DNA of 64,000 nt, taken from assembly GCA_900114885.1 (NCBI GenBank), contig FOUN01000008.1, forward strand, positions 1-64,000. Reading direction: 5' to 3'. Below, piece after piece: positions 35,686 to 45,272 of this stretch. A program made the translations under genes and the position numbers. The first letter of the stretch is position 1; the number at the start of each line of letters is the position of its first letter. This DNA comes from Psychrobacillus psychrodurans (lineage in GTDB: Bacteria > Bacillota > Bacilli > Bacillales_A > Planococcaceae). The notes beneath the pieces are model-generated. The model had not been told where the DNA came from. It made no database searches and saw only the letters and a program-made list of their open reading frames with translations.

Positions 35686-37080
35686 TTATGCTTCTTCAGT
35701 TACTATTTTACTTAAAGGTGTATTATATAGGTCCTTATCTAATTCCCCAGTGATTTTCGCAGTTGCGACACCAGCAGTCATTGAACCACTTACATTTACT
35801 GCTGTACGTCCCATATCTATTAACGGTTCAACAGATACTAGAAGCCCTGCTAATGCAACCGGTAAATTTAATGCAGATAGAACAAGGATTGCAGCAAATG
35901 TTGCGCCGCCTCCAACTCCTGCAACACCAAAGGAACTAATTGCGACTACTGCAACTACAGTTAGGATGAACATAGGATCTAATGGATTGATACCAGCTGA
36001 TGGAGCTATCATAAATGCTAGCATAGCCGGGTAAATTCCGGCACAACCGTTTTGACCAATAGATAACCCAAACGATCCAGAAAAGTTAGCAACTCCTTCT
36101 GATACACCCATTTTAGTCGTTTGTGCATTAATATTAATCGGTAATGTTCCTGCACTTGATCGTGAAGTGAATGCAAAAATTAATGGTTCTGCTGCCTTTT
36201 TAACATACGTAATTGGATTTAATCCAGATAGCGTAATGATTAATAAATGGATAGCAAAGACTACTGCTAACGCTACATAAGAAGCAAGAACGAACTTACC
36301 TAAATTATAAATTGCACCAAAATCTGATGTCGCAACGGTTCTTGCAATAATCGCTAAAATTCCGAACGGAGTTAAGCGAAGTACTAGCGTTACTACTCGC
36401 ATAATTAGTTTGTAAACTGCATCAATGCCAGTTTTAATAATAGCTGCAGTTTCTTTCTCTTTACGAGCTAATCCTAAATAAGCAAAGCCTAAAAATGCCG
36501 CAAAGATAACAACACCGATAGTTGACGTTGGACGTGCTCCTGTAAAATCTAAAAATGGGTTTGCAGGTAATAAGTCTAGCATTTGGTCTGGAAGTGCTTT
36601 ATCTGCAACTTCTGCAGAGCGACCTTCATAGTATTCTGCACGTTCTGTTTCTGCATCCCCTTGAATGATTTGTTCTGCATTCAAATCGAATAATGCCGCA
36701 GAGCTAATACCAATAACAGCAGCAATGGCAGTTGTTCCTATTAAGAAACTTAAAATAATTGCCGCCATTTTACCAAAGTTTTTACCAATCGTAATTTTTG
36801 TAAACGCCCCTAAAATAGAGATGAATACCAATGGCATAACGATCATTTGTAATAATTTTACGTAACCAGTACCAATCAAATTGTACCAAGGAACTGTTTC
36901 TGCTAATACTTCCGAATCTACCCCATAGGCAATATTCAATATTAACCCAAGTAAAATACCCAATCCTAGTGCTGTAAATACACGCTTCGAAAAGGAAACA
37001 TGTTTTTTTTGCATTATGATTAATACCCCAACTAAAAGCAGTAAAGCTACAATGTTAAGAATAATAAATAATAAATTCAT
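35686..37080 (-). CDS. tcyP: L-cystine symporter TcyP
   Basis: A 464-residue dicarboxylate/amino acid:cation symporter (DAACS) very close to B. subtilis TcyP. Marks are GTGYVKLLQMIVMPLVFISI, FTSRSSAGTLPININ, SIGQNGCAGIYPAML and GVAGVGGGATFAA, with about eight helices and two hairpins. TcyP imports cystine with a proton. The start at 37080 has GGAGG seven bases before it. In B. subtilis its gene is under CymR; I did not identify a CymR site here. Confidence 0.93.
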   Translation of the reverse strand: MNLLFIILNIVALLLLVGVLIIMQKKHVSFSKRVFTALGLGILLGLILNIAYGVDSEVLAETVPWYNLIGTGYVKLLQMIVMPLVFISILGAFTKITIGKNFGKMAAIILSFLIGTTAIAAVIGISSAALFDLNAEQIIQGDAETERAEYYEGRSAEVADKALPDQMLDLLPANPFLDFTGARPTSTIGVVIFAAFLGFAYLGLARKEKETAAIIKTGIDAVYKLIMRVVTLVLRLTPFGILAIIARTVATSDFGAIYNLGKFVLASYVALAVVFAIHLLIITLSGLNPITYVKKAAEPLIFAFTSRSSAGTLPININAQTTKMGVSEGVANFSGSFGLSIGQNGCAGIYPAMLAFMIAPSAGINPLDPMFILTVVAVVAISSFGVAGVGGGATFAAILVLSALNLPVALAGLLVSVEPLIDMGRTAVNVSGSMTAGVATAKITGELDKDLYNTPLSKIVTEEA

Positions 37081-37237
37081 ATAAAGACCTCCATCTTTTG
37101 TGCTCACCATATAATAATACTTTTATCCCTATTGGTCAAGTAGGAATTACTTTCTACTTAATATATGTCTACCCTACTTTCTTTGAGACAAATCGGCTAT
37201 ACTAGAAATAAATAAACAGGCACCGGGGGGTGAAAAT

Positions 37238-38692
37238 TTGATAGCAAGTTTTTATGGTATTATCGTTTCCGGCATTCTAATTTTAAATATTTCTTTGGCG
37301 ATTGCTCTAATATTTTTAGAACGTCGAGATGCCTCTGCTACTTGGGCATGGATTCTAGTCCTTTTCTTTATTCCGATCTTAGGCTTTGGTATTTACTTAT
37401 TGTTTGGAAGAAAGCTAAGAAAAAAAACATTATTCCGTTGGGAAGGAAAAAACAAGATCGGTATCGATAAGCTCATTGAATTTCAAATGGAAGCTATTGA
37501 AGACGACTCATTCGATTTTCGTTTAGATGATGCTATGCACTACAAAGAGTTAATCGTCATGCATTTACATAATAACCAAGCTGTCTTAACTCAAGACAAT
37601 AAAGTAGAAATTTTCATCGATGGACGAGAGAAGTTTGATGCACTCATTCGCGATATTGAACATGCAAAGGATCATATCCACATTCAGTACTATATATTTC
37701 GATTAGATTCACTTGGTCAACAAATTTATCAGGCATTGTTAGAGAAAGCAAAACAAGGGGTAAAAGTAAGAATTTTATACGATGATACTGGATCGCGTTC
37801 TTTAAGAAAGAAGCATTTTAAAGAACTTATTGCGCTGGGTGGTCGTGTAGAAGCATTTTTCCCTTCTATCTTCCCACTAATCAATCCACGTATGAATTAC
37901 CGGAACCACCGAAAAATTGTCGTAATTGATGGAAGAATAGGGTATATCGGAGGGTTTAATGTTGGCGATGAATATCTTGGGCTAAAAAAGAAATTTGGAT
38001 ATTGGCGCGATACGCATTTACGTATTGAAGGTAGTTCAGTCCATCCGCTCCAAACTCGATTCATTCTCGATTGGAACCAAGCCTCAGCAGAGCATGATAT
38101 CGAGTACTCTGACATATTTTTCCCAGCTATTCCGATGAAAGGTTCCGTTGGTTTACAAATTGTTTCAAGTGGACCTGATTCCGAATGGGAACAAATAAAA
38201 AATGGGTACCTTAAGTTAATTATGATGGCTAAAAAATATATTTATATACAGTCTCCATATTTCATCCCAGATGCTAGCTTCATGGACACGTTACGAATCG
38301 CATGTCTTTCTGGTATTGATGTAAGAATCATGATTCCAAACAAACCTGATCATATTTTTGTTTACTGGGCAACTTATTCATATGTTGGGGATTTAATAAG
38401 AGCTGGAGCTAAAGTGTATATTTACCAAAATGGGTTTTTGCATACCAAAATGATTGTTATTGATGATGAGGCTTCTACGGTGGGAACCGCAAATATTGAT
38501 GTGCGAAGTTTTAAATTAAATTTTGAAATAAATGCATTTATATATGACCGTGAAACTTCTCATCAGTTAGCTGAATTATTTGAAGAGGATATGAAGTTAT
38601 CCACGGAGATGACTATGGAAGTATACGAAAGTAGATCTAGAATTATTAAATTTAAAGAGTCATTAGCCCGTCTGATTTCACCAATACTTTAA
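37238..38692 (+). CDS. cls: cardiolipin synthase
   Basis: A 484-residue phospholipase D superfamily enzyme with two N-terminal membrane helices and two HKD motifs, NHRKIVVIDGRIGYIGG (near 225) and HTKMIVIDDEASTVGTANID (near 404). It joins two phosphatidylglycerol molecules into cardiolipin at the membrane. Start is TTG at 37238, with GGGGGGTGA before it. Monocistronic, ending at a two-way terminator. Confidence 0.95.
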   Translation: MIASFYGIIVSGILILNISLAIALIFLERRDASATWAWILVLFFIPILGFGIYLLFGRKLRKKTLFRWEGKNKIGIDKLIEFQMEAIEDDSFDFRLDDAMHYKELIVMHLHNNQAVLTQDNKVEIFIDGREKFDALIRDIEHAKDHIHIQYYIFRLDSLGQQIYQALLEKAKQGVKVRILYDDTGSRSLRKKHFKELIALGGRVEAFFPSIFPLINPRMNYRNHRKIVVIDGRIGYIGGFNVGDEYLGLKKKFGYWRDTHLRIEGSSVHPLQTRFILDWNQASAEHDIEYSDIFFPAIPMKGSVGLQIVSSGPDSEWEQIKNGYLKLIMMAKKYIYIQSPYFIPDASFMDTLRIACLSGIDVRIMIPNKPDHIFVYWATYSYVGDLIRAGAKVYIYQNGFLHTKMIVIDDEASTVGTANIDVRSFKLNFEINAFIYDRETSHQLAELFEEDMKLSTEMTMEVYESRSRIIKFKESLARLISPIL

Positions 38693-38824
38693 TAAAACTA
38701 CAAATTACCGAAAAATCCTTTTAAGAATAAGACCTGTTTCTATCGTTTTCAGCAGCATGCTTAGGACAGTCTTGTCACTTCATAATTACCTTATGATATT
38801 TTTATAAAAAATATTATTCTTCCA

Positions 38825-38857
38825 AAAAAGAGGTTTCCAGAAATGGAAACCTCTTTT
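38825..38857. terminator. two-way terminator between cls and vanY-like gene
   Basis: AAAAGAGGTTTCC and GGAAACCTCTTTT form a 13-bp stem over six bases, with A and T tracts suitable for both converging genes. Confidence 0.9.
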
Positions 38858-38878
38858 CAATATTCTTATTCTGGTCAC

Positions 38879-39724
38879 TTAGAGATCCAAGAACTCTTCT
38901 AAAGTTACGTTTGCTTCATACACTTGAACAGCTAATTCTTCACCAACATACCGGAAGTGCCAAGGCTCATACATATAGCCTGTAATTTTTTCTGATCCAT
39001 TAGGATAACGCATGATAAATCCGTACTTATGGGCATTGGCAGCCACCCACTTCCCGGCCTCCGTTTCACCGAAGCTTTCCTTCGCAAAATGTTGCTCAAA
39101 GTGTTGCTCTCCTATATCAAAGGCTAGTCCCGTTTGATGTTCAGAATAGCCAGGACGTGCGCTATAACGATCTGCAGCATCTTGACCGTCATTCGTCACA
39201 TAACGATCATACAACTGAGTTTGATAGTCAAAAGATCGATATGTACTGAAAGCTATAAGGTCATAGCCAGACAAAGTTGCCTCAGCAGCCATTTCTTGAA
39301 ATGCTGCTCTTGCCTCTTTGCTTTCACCAGGGGCATAGGTTGAGGGAAGAGGATACTTTTTGCTAGCGATTAGTACACCGTTTACTATTGTGGGTTCCTG
39401 AGGCAATACTTCATTTCCAACATAGCCCTTTGCACCAGACATATCTACTTCTTCTATAACAGGCTCTTCTTTAACAGGAACATCCTGTTTTGGTTCTTCA
39501 ACAATAGGTTCTTCTATAATAGATTCTTCTGTTTTATCTACAACTATCGTTTGTTTACCCTCTGTAAGATTACGAAGTTCCTCTATACTCTTATCGATAC
39601 TCCATTGATTCATCCCTACCCAAACTACAATTACTCCTATCAGTAGTCCTGCAATAGTTCCAGAAACAATATATGGCCATTTTTTTTTCTTTTTTTCCTG
39701 TAACAAATTATATCTTGACTGCAT
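38879..39724 (-). CDS. VanY-type D-Ala-D-Ala carboxypeptidase, membrane anchored
   Basis: A 281-residue protein: cytoplasmic lysine-rich stretch, one transmembrane helix (about 18-40), an acidic spacer with repeated EEP/EEPV units (about 62-95) and a VanY peptidase domain. Zinc ligands lie in SEHQTGLAFDIG (His and Asp) and the histidine of EPWHFRYVG. It trims the terminal D-alanine from peptidoglycan stems outside the membrane. Not a resistance gene by context: no VanS/VanR nearby. Confidence 0.9.
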   Translation of the reverse strand: MQSRYNLLQEKKKKKWPYIVSGTIAGLLIGVIVVWVGMNQWSIDKSIEELRNLTEGKQTIVVDKTEESIIEEPIVEEPKQDVPVKEEPVIEEVDMSGAKGYVGNEVLPQEPTIVNGVLIASKKYPLPSTYAPGESKEARAAFQEMAAEATLSGYDLIAFSTYRSFDYQTQLYDRYVTNDGQDAADRYSARPGYSEHQTGLAFDIGEQHFEQHFAKESFGETEAGKWVAANAHKYGFIMRYPNGSEKITGYMYEPWHFRYVGEELAVQVYEANVTLEEFLDL

Positions 39725-39859
39725 ATTTTTGGACTTCCTTCTTTCTTATTACGTTATTTCTAGTTTACCATTTTTCCAATAACTATTCTCGTATTCAAAT
39801 TAAACTAACCAAAATAATTATAACCATCCTTCTCGATAATTGAATCCTCCTAAATAAGT

Positions 39860-39896
39860 AAAAGCGCATCTACCCACGATAGGTAAATACGCTCTT
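39860..39896 (-). terminator. terminator of the small membrane protein gene
   Basis: On the minus strand GAGCGTATTTACC pairs imperfectly with GGTAGATGCGCTTTT. It lies just after the stop at 39906. Confidence 0.6.
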
Positions 39897-39905
39897 ATTT
39901 TCTTA

Positions 39906-40151
39906 TTAAAAAAATAGCAGAAATAACACAACAAAAAATAGGACAATAAACAATATGGACATACCCTTCATCCATTTTGCCTCTTTAACGAATCCTTTTT
40001 CTTTAAAGCTGATCGCTCGGAAGCCATTACTTAATGCGAAGATTGCCGTCATAAATAAGACAGCCATATTAATATTTCCTTTAATAATAAATACCAATGC
40101 AGAAATACTGACCGCTGCGATAAGTAGGCCAAAAATCCAATTTCTTTTCAT
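39906..40151 (-). CDS. small two-helix membrane protein, unknown function
   Basis: An 81-residue protein with transmembrane segments at the N terminus (WIFGLLIAAVSISALVFII), in the middle (MAVLFMTAIFALSNGF) and at the C terminus (SILFIVLFFVVLFLLFF). The ATG at 40151 has GGAGG nine bases ahead. It resembles YtpI-like small membrane proteins, but I am not sure. It lies 80 bp after yidC but behind that gene's terminator. Confidence 0.7.
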   Translation of the reverse strand: MKRNWIFGLLIAAVSISALVFIIKGNINMAVLFMTAIFALSNGFRAISFKEKGFVKEAKWMKGMSILFIVLFFVVLFLLFF

Positions 40152-40197
40152 TCCTATACACCTCCTATGAAGAGCGCTGGAAGTCTGGACACTCAAG

Positions 40198-40227
40198 AAA
40201 AAAACGAAGCAACAAGCGCTTCGTTTT
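40198..40227 (-). terminator. terminator of yidC
   Basis: AACGAAGC pairs with GCTTCGTT; a T run follows on the minus strand (TTTTTTTC). Confidence 0.8.
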
Positions 40228-40231
40228 AATG

Positions 40232-40999
40232 TTATACAGATTCTTCTGCTTTTTCTGGATGATTCGAGTAAAATTTACGCCCCAAATATGTTTGGAATAT
40301 TAATAATAGTCCACCGACAGCCCAATAAACCGGCAATGCAGCCATCGAACTAAAGGAAATAAACATAATCATAATAGGTGAAATATAAATCATCATCTTC
40401 ATTTGTTTCTGCTGCTGCTCTGGTACTGTCCATAATGAAACTTTCGCTTGGATGAAATAAACTGCTCCAGCAATTAATGTCATCGCAATATCTGGAGAAC
40501 CTAGGTTAAACCATAAAAATGGATGTGTTTTAATATCGTCTGAATAAAGAATTGCAAAATACAATCCCATAACAATAGGCATCTGAATAATCATTGGCAG
40601 ACAACCCATGTTTAGTGGGTTTACCCCATGCTTACGATATAACCCCATCATTTCTTGTTGTAGAGCCATTTGCTGTTCTTTATCTTTTGTTTCTTTTAGT
40701 TTCTTTTGGATTTCGTCCATTTCTGGTTTCAGCTTGTCCATTTTTTGTTTCATGCCTTGTTGGTTTTTATAATTTTTAAGCATTAAAGGCATAAGAACAA
40801 GACGAATAAGTACAGTAATCGCGATAATCGCTAAACCATAACTACCATTGAACATTTCTCCAAAGAAATGTATAAGAAATTCAAAAGGTCGAACAAAAAT
40901 ATTATAAAAAGTACCTTCTTTGTTTTCTACTCCAGAGCACCCACTAAGTACTAATGCCGCAAATATAAGAATAGAAAATAAACTAATCTTCTTTTTCAT
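40232..40999 (-). CDS. yidC: YidC/Oxa1 membrane protein insertase (lipoprotein)
   Basis: A 255-residue YidC family protein. Signal peptide with lipobox LSGC (Cys21), then five transmembrane helices; the positively charged cytoplasmic loop has QQEMMGLYRKHGVNPLNMGCLPMIIQMPIVMGLY, the core family motif. The conserved arginine in the groove is in ITVLIRLVLMPLMLKN. This is the second-copy type (SpoIIIJ/YqjG). It inserts proteins into the membrane. It stands away from rpmH-rnpA, where the main copy is usually found, so it is likely a paralogue. Confidence 0.93.
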   Translation of the reverse strand: MKKKISLFSILIFAALVLSGCSGVENKEGTFYNIFVRPFEFLIHFFGEMFNGSYGLAIIAITVLIRLVLMPLMLKNYKNQQGMKQKMDKLKPEMDEIQKKLKETKDKEQQMALQQEMMGLYRKHGVNPLNMGCLPMIIQMPIVMGLYFAILYSDDIKTHPFLWFNLGSPDIAMTLIAGAVYFIQAKVSLWTVPEQQQKQMKMMIYISPIMIMFISFSSMAALPVYWAVGGLLLIFQTYLGRKFYSNHPEKAEESV

Positions 41000-41078
41000 G
41001 TCTATTCACCTTCACTCATCAAACTATAAAGAAGTATACCTTACTATGAAGCTATTTATCAAATATAACCCAAAATAT

Positions 41079-41870
41079 TTAACCCGATTGTTGTTCATTA
41101 GGAAAATTATAATTAAAACTTGGATATTCTTGGTTATCACGATATTGCTTCGGAGTTAGTCCTGTATACTTTTTGAATATGCGAGTGAAATAGCTTTGAT
41201 TACAAAAATGAAAACTATTCGAAATATCGGATATAGCCTTATTTGTATTTCTTAAAAAGTACTGACATTCTTCTACTTTACGAACATTTAAATATTCCAC
41301 AAGAGTAACACCCGTATGCTCTCTAAAGATTCGAGAAAGATGACTAGTACTTATATTGAAATATTTAGCAATATCCTCTACTGTTAAATTCTTTTCTATT
41401 TCATCATTAATATAAAGAATGACCTTGTTTACTGTTTGATGCCCAAATGACGGTTTCTTCCTTTCCGTTATTACCATCACAAAAAACTCTACCAGCTCAT
41501 CCGCGCATAGTAAAAATTGTGCATCACTCATTTTCGTCTCAATTGTTTCTACACATGCAATATTAAAAGCCATAACCTTATCAGTCGGTACTTGACTTTC
41601 GTGTAATTTTCTCGCCATGACAGCTGATAGTTGTATGTAGTAATATTTTACGTTTAGAATCATATTTTTACGTGTTCTAGCTATTATTATATCTATTATG
41701 CTTCTCAAAATTTGTTTTGCTTCCGTTAATTCAAAGGAAAACATTTTTTGAAATAGCTGTTCTTCTAATTCTAAGAAGAAATCTAAACCCTCTACTTTTG
41801 TTGTCACACCAGTTTCTCTATTATATATTTTGGAAAAATTCTCTAAAAATTGCTTCTCTACAGTCCTCAT
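41079..41870 (-). CDS. AraC family transcription regulator
   Basis: A 263-residue regulator. The C-terminal third carries the two AraC helix-turn-helix motifs (NLTVEDIAKYFNISTSHLSRIFREHTG and AISDISNSFHFCNQSYFTRIFKKYTGLTPKQYR). The N-terminal part (about 1-160) is helical and unlike sugar-binding cupins, and its ligand is unknown. Divergent or co-linear targets are not obvious: neighbours are yidC downstream and a lipid kinase upstream, all on the minus strand. Confidence 0.9.
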   Translation of the reverse strand: MRTVEKQFLENFSKIYNRETGVTTKVEGLDFFLELEEQLFQKMFSFELTEAKQILRSIIDIIIARTRKNMILNVKYYYIQLSAVMARKLHESQVPTDKVMAFNIACVETIETKMSDAQFLLCADELVEFFVMVITERKKPSFGHQTVNKVILYINDEIEKNLTVEDIAKYFNISTSHLSRIFREHTGVTLVEYLNVRKVEECQYFLRNTNKAISDISNSFHFCNQSYFTRIFKKYTGLTPKQYRDNQEYPSFNYNFPNEQQSG

Positions 41871-41983
41871 ATGTACCTCATTTTCCTCGTTTTAGGTCTT
41901 TTTAATCATAATAACCTATTAGGTATGTTGTATCAACCTATATCATTATCCTGGAAAATAAAAGTTATTTCAACTATTACGTA

Positions 41984-42871
41984 TTAGTTTTTTTGAGGAA
42001 TTAACATTTTTATATGCTTAGGTAATACTTTAATTTCTAATGGTGTGCAGTCTCCTTCATCCCCATCCACATTACAATACAATGGGTTTTCTGATTCTAT
42101 TAACACACTGCTTGTTTCAATCACTTCAACTCCATTATCCTTATCTAGATTTCCCAATAATATTTTAGCGCCCATTCTTGCTATAGAAGTAAGTCCTGCC
42201 TGTTTTATAATATAAATATGTAACTTTCCATCATTTACCTCAGCTGAGTTTACCATCTTTTCAAACCCACCTACTGAATTCGTTAACGCCACTAGTAAAA
42301 GCAAAGGCGTTCCCTTCCAAATACCTGAATCGTGTGTAATTGTCATTTCTACTTCTTCATCCGATATAATAGCTTTCATACCTTCTAAAAGATAAGCAAG
42401 TGAGCCCATTTTTGTTTTTTGTTCAACAGTTGCTTCTGCTACACGGCTAGCTATTTCACCGATTGCTACTATATTCATAAAATATTTATCACCTATCTGA
42501 CCAATGTCAACCATTTGTGTGTGAGTCATTTTCACCGCTTCAATGGCTAGGTGAGGGTCTAATGGAATTCCTAGTGCACGTGCAAAATCATTTACTGTGC
42601 CAAGTGGAATAAATGAGAATAAAGGACGATGCAGTTGTTCTGCAAGACCGTTTACTACTTCATTTATTGTCCCATCTCCACCCATCGCCAGTAAAAAGTC
42701 TATTTTTTCTGCGCAGGCCTCTTTGGCAAATACCGTTGCATCATTTTGTTTTTCTGTCTCCTTAATGATAACTTTATATCCTAATCCTTCTAATACATTA
42801 ATAGTGGTTTCTTTATACTGCTCTGCATCTGCTTTTCCAGAAGATGGATTATAGATAAACATTGCCTTCAT
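41984..42871 (-). CDS. diacylglycerol kinase family lipid kinase (YegS/BmrU-like)
   Basis: A 295-residue lipid kinase. NPSSGKA is at the start, GGDGTINEVVNGL (near 63-75) binds nucleotide, and PLGTVNDFARALGIP and NVDGDEGDCTPLEIKVLP are conserved. The family phosphorylates diacylglycerol or related lipids at the membrane. GGAGG seven bases before the ATG at 42871 sets the start. It is divergent from an MFS gene. Confidence 0.9.
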   Translation of the reverse strand: MKAMFIYNPSSGKADAEQYKETTINVLEGLGYKVIIKETEKQNDATVFAKEACAEKIDFLLAMGGDGTINEVVNGLAEQLHRPLFSFIPLGTVNDFARALGIPLDPHLAIEAVKMTHTQMVDIGQIGDKYFMNIVAIGEIASRVAEATVEQKTKMGSLAYLLEGMKAIISDEEVEMTITHDSGIWKGTPLLLLVALTNSVGGFEKMVNSAEVNDGKLHIYIIKQAGLTSIARMGAKILLGNLDKDNGVEVIETSSVLIESENPLYCNVDGDEGDCTPLEIKVLPKHIKMLIPQKN

Positions 42872-42992
42872 ATGATTTCCTCCTAGCATATTTTGTTTGT
42901 TACAAATTCCCTTTTTCGATAATATTAAAACCTTTATACTATTAATAACTGTTAGACTTAAGTAAAGATCACTATAGAAATGAGGAGCTGCG

Positions 42993-44120
42993 ATGCACTT
43001 TTTTATATATATTATTATTTTTTTCTCGTTCTTCGACTTATTTTCCCAATTACCAATTATGAGTCCCTTTGCCGAATCGCTTGGTGCTACTCCCTTTGTA
43101 ACAGGTTTAGTGGTAGGAATGTACTCCCTTTCGAATACAATTGGTAATATTGTTTCAGGATTTTTAACGGATAGAAAAGGACCCTTTTATATCCTCATCA
43201 TCGGTTTGTTTTCGACGAGCATCTCGTTATTCCTTTACCAATTTGCCAGCGATCCTGTTGGGTTATTAGTTATACGTTTTTTACATGGTTTAGTTGCTGG
43301 ACTAATTGTACCTGCAGCGTTTACTTATTCGGCCAATAAAACTTCAAAGGATAAACGTGGCAAAGGGGTAGCACTATCTGGGGCATTTGTAGGACTTGCC
43401 GCAATTGTAGGTCCAGCAACTAGTGGGATACTCGCTAGCAAACAAGGTGAAGTATTTGTTTTAGGGATGACAGGTTCCATTATGCTTGTATTAAGTATAT
43501 TATCTTTAGTTTTGTTAAGAAAAATAGCTATAGAAAGGGAGGATAAGGTAGATTCCTCACCATACTCAGTGCGCTCCATTTTTCAACAGAATGGAATAAT
43601 AAAGTCATTTGCAGGTGCGTTTTTCTTAATGTTCTCTCAAGGGGTATTAGCTTATATGCTACCTCTAAAGGTATTACATCTGGGGTTTGACACTAAAACA
43701 AGTGGGTTACTTTTAAGTACGTTTGGTTTTGTTGCTATTCTAGTGTTTATACTTCCGATAAACCGAATATTCGACCGAGTGAAGCCGGTCTACACACTTG
43801 CTTTTGGGATGTGTATCATGGGAATCAGTATGCTATTACTTGGACATACAGATCCACTGAGCATACTTTATGTCTGGATGGCTTTATATGGAATAGGGTT
43901 TGCGTTTCTATTTCCTTCTATAAACTCACTTTTAATCGATTCAAGTGAACAGGCATATCGCGGAAAGGCTTATGGCTATTTCTACGCATTCTTTTCTATT
44001 GGAGTCGTTGTAGGATCAAGCATTACAGGTTTTCTGGAACTAGATGCCACCGGCGGATTTACGTTGACAGGAGCCATATTGATTACCGTGTCTATTTTGG
44101 CACTTGCCTGGAGGAAATAA
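42993..44120 (+). CDS. MFS transporter
   Basis: A 375-residue twelve-helix transporter. The motif A-like FLTDRKGPFYIL is degenerate, and helix 5 has GAFVGLAAIVGPATSGILAS. Drug or sugar efflux is likely but the substrate cannot be set. GAGGAG precedes the ATG. Confidence 0.87.
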   Translation: MHFFIYIIIFFSFFDLFSQLPIMSPFAESLGATPFVTGLVVGMYSLSNTIGNIVSGFLTDRKGPFYILIIGLFSTSISLFLYQFASDPVGLLVIRFLHGLVAGLIVPAAFTYSANKTSKDKRGKGVALSGAFVGLAAIVGPATSGILASKQGEVFVLGMTGSIMLVLSILSLVLLRKIAIEREDKVDSSPYSVRSIFQQNGIIKSFAGAFFLMFSQGVLAYMLPLKVLHLGFDTKTSGLLLSTFGFVAILVFILPINRIFDRVKPVYTLAFGMCIMGISMLLLGHTDPLSILYVWMALYGIGFAFLFPSINSLLIDSSEQAYRGKAYGYFYAFFSIGVVVGSSITGFLELDATGGFTLTGAILITVSILALAWRK

Positions 44121-44122
44121 TA

Positions 44123-44155
44123 AAAACAGGGTGTGGTCATACACACTCCTGTTTT
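44123..44155 (+). terminator. terminator of the MFS gene
   Basis: AAAACAGG-TGTG pairs with CACA-CCTGTTTT; it can also end the converging small gene. Confidence 0.8.
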
Positions 44156-44162
44156 ATTAGCA

Positions 44163-44504
44163 CTATAATGTTATTTGATCATTAAGGTTAGGTTTCTTTT
44201 CTACATCTTCAATATCCTTGGAAGACTTCTTCGACTTTTCCTGTACTTCTTCATTATAGTACTGAACGCTTGTCATAGCCCCTTCATCTACCATATTGTT
44301 ATCTGGTATATCGTGAGGATCAGGATGTCCCGCTCCCGTTAAATCAGATTTTTGGTGTTTCTGCGAGTCTATGTAAGCATTCACTTTAGATTTTGTATTA
44401 TTAAATGCTACCATTGCTTTATCACGATTCTCTTTTTTCCTAAAATAAGCATAAGCACCTGCTGCTAATCCTGCTAATAAAAGTGATTTGTTTTTTGCCA
44501 TCAT
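44163..44504 (-). CDS. small membrane-anchored hydrophilic protein, unknown
   Basis: A 113-residue protein: short hydrophobic N terminus (SLLLAGLAAGAYAYF), then a lysine- and asparagine-rich hydrophilic part (FNNTKSKVNAYIDSQKHQK) and an acidic tail. It resembles YtxH-like general stress proteins in layout, but clear identity is lacking. GGAGG lies five bases before ATGATG; either codon could start it. Confidence 0.65.
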   Translation of the reverse strand: MMAKNKSLLLAGLAAGAYAYFRKKENRDKAMVAFNNTKSKVNAYIDSQKHQKSDLTGAGHPDPHDIPDNNMVDEGAMTSVQYYNEEVQEKSKKSSKDIEDVEKKPNLNDQITL

Positions 44505-44763
44505 AATAACCTCCAAGTTTTATATATAATCTATATACCCTACTATGAATAAATTCACACCTAATTTTAAGTAGATTTTAATCTTAAAATATCGAAAACA
44601 CTACTATATGGCTCAGAAGGTTTATACTTTGTCATTCCTAAAAAGGAATAGTTTACCCAATTATATTACATTTTGATTTCTAATTGATATTAATTCTATA
44701 TATTTGTAGAAGATTAGAGTTATTTTTGTTATGATTACAAAAAGAATTCAGAGGTGATTTCAA

Positions 44764-45255
44764 ATGATTAGGGCGACTACGTTAGATGATATTTCGATGA
44801 TTCAACAGATCGCAAAGGTCAGTTGGAACGATACATATAAAAACATTATACCTATTGACATACAAACGCTTTTTTTAGAAAAAGCTTATTCCCCTATGAT
44901 GCTAGTCAAAAGAATAGAAAAAACTATTTTCTTAGTCGCTGAATATGAAGGTAAGCCTATTGGTTTTGCCAATTTTACATATGTGGACGAAGACGGCGAC
45001 GCGGAACTAACTGCAATTTATGTATTGCCAGAGTACAAACATATTGGTTATGGAAAAAAACTATTATTGGCGGGGCTAAATGAGATGCCAGCTGGTCGAC
45101 AACTATTTGTTTACGTTGAAAGCGAGAATGATAGCGCTCGTCATTTTTATGAAAATTTCGGTTTTGAGTGTTTAGAAGAATTCGATGAATACTTTGAAGG
45201 ACATCCTTTAACTACTGCAAAATATGTATATCTATTGAAAACACCGGCCTATTAG
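44764..45255 (+). CDS. GNAT family N-acetyltransferase
   Basis: A 163-residue acetyltransferase: the acetyl-CoA site is in LTAIYVLPEYKHIGYGKKLLLAG (Q/RxxGxG/A replaced by HIGYGK), and the C-terminal ENDSARHFYENFGFECLEE is typical. AGAGGTG precedes the ATG. Substrate unknown. The stop codon lies in the terminator stem. Confidence 0.88.
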   Translation: MIRATTLDDISMIQQIAKVSWNDTYKNIIPIDIQTLFLEKAYSPMMLVKRIEKTIFLVAEYEGKPIGFANFTYVDEDGDAELTAIYVLPEYKHIGYGKKLLLAGLNEMPAGRQLFVYVESENDSARHFYENFGFECLEEFDEYFEGHPLTTAKYVYLLKTPAY

Positions 45256-45267
45256 GTCGGTGTTTTT
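45240..45267. terminator. two-way terminator between GNAT and DUF4064 genes
   Basis: AACACCGGCC pairs with GGTCGGTGTT over five bases, then TTTTT. It overlaps the end of the acetyltransferase gene and precedes the stop of the converging gene. Confidence 0.85.
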
Positions 45268-45272
45268 GTTAT

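Noticed and set aside
38879-39724. Vancomycin resistance determinant
   Set aside because: A VanY-type peptidase alone, without VanHAX or VanRS genes, is an ordinary cell wall enzyme.
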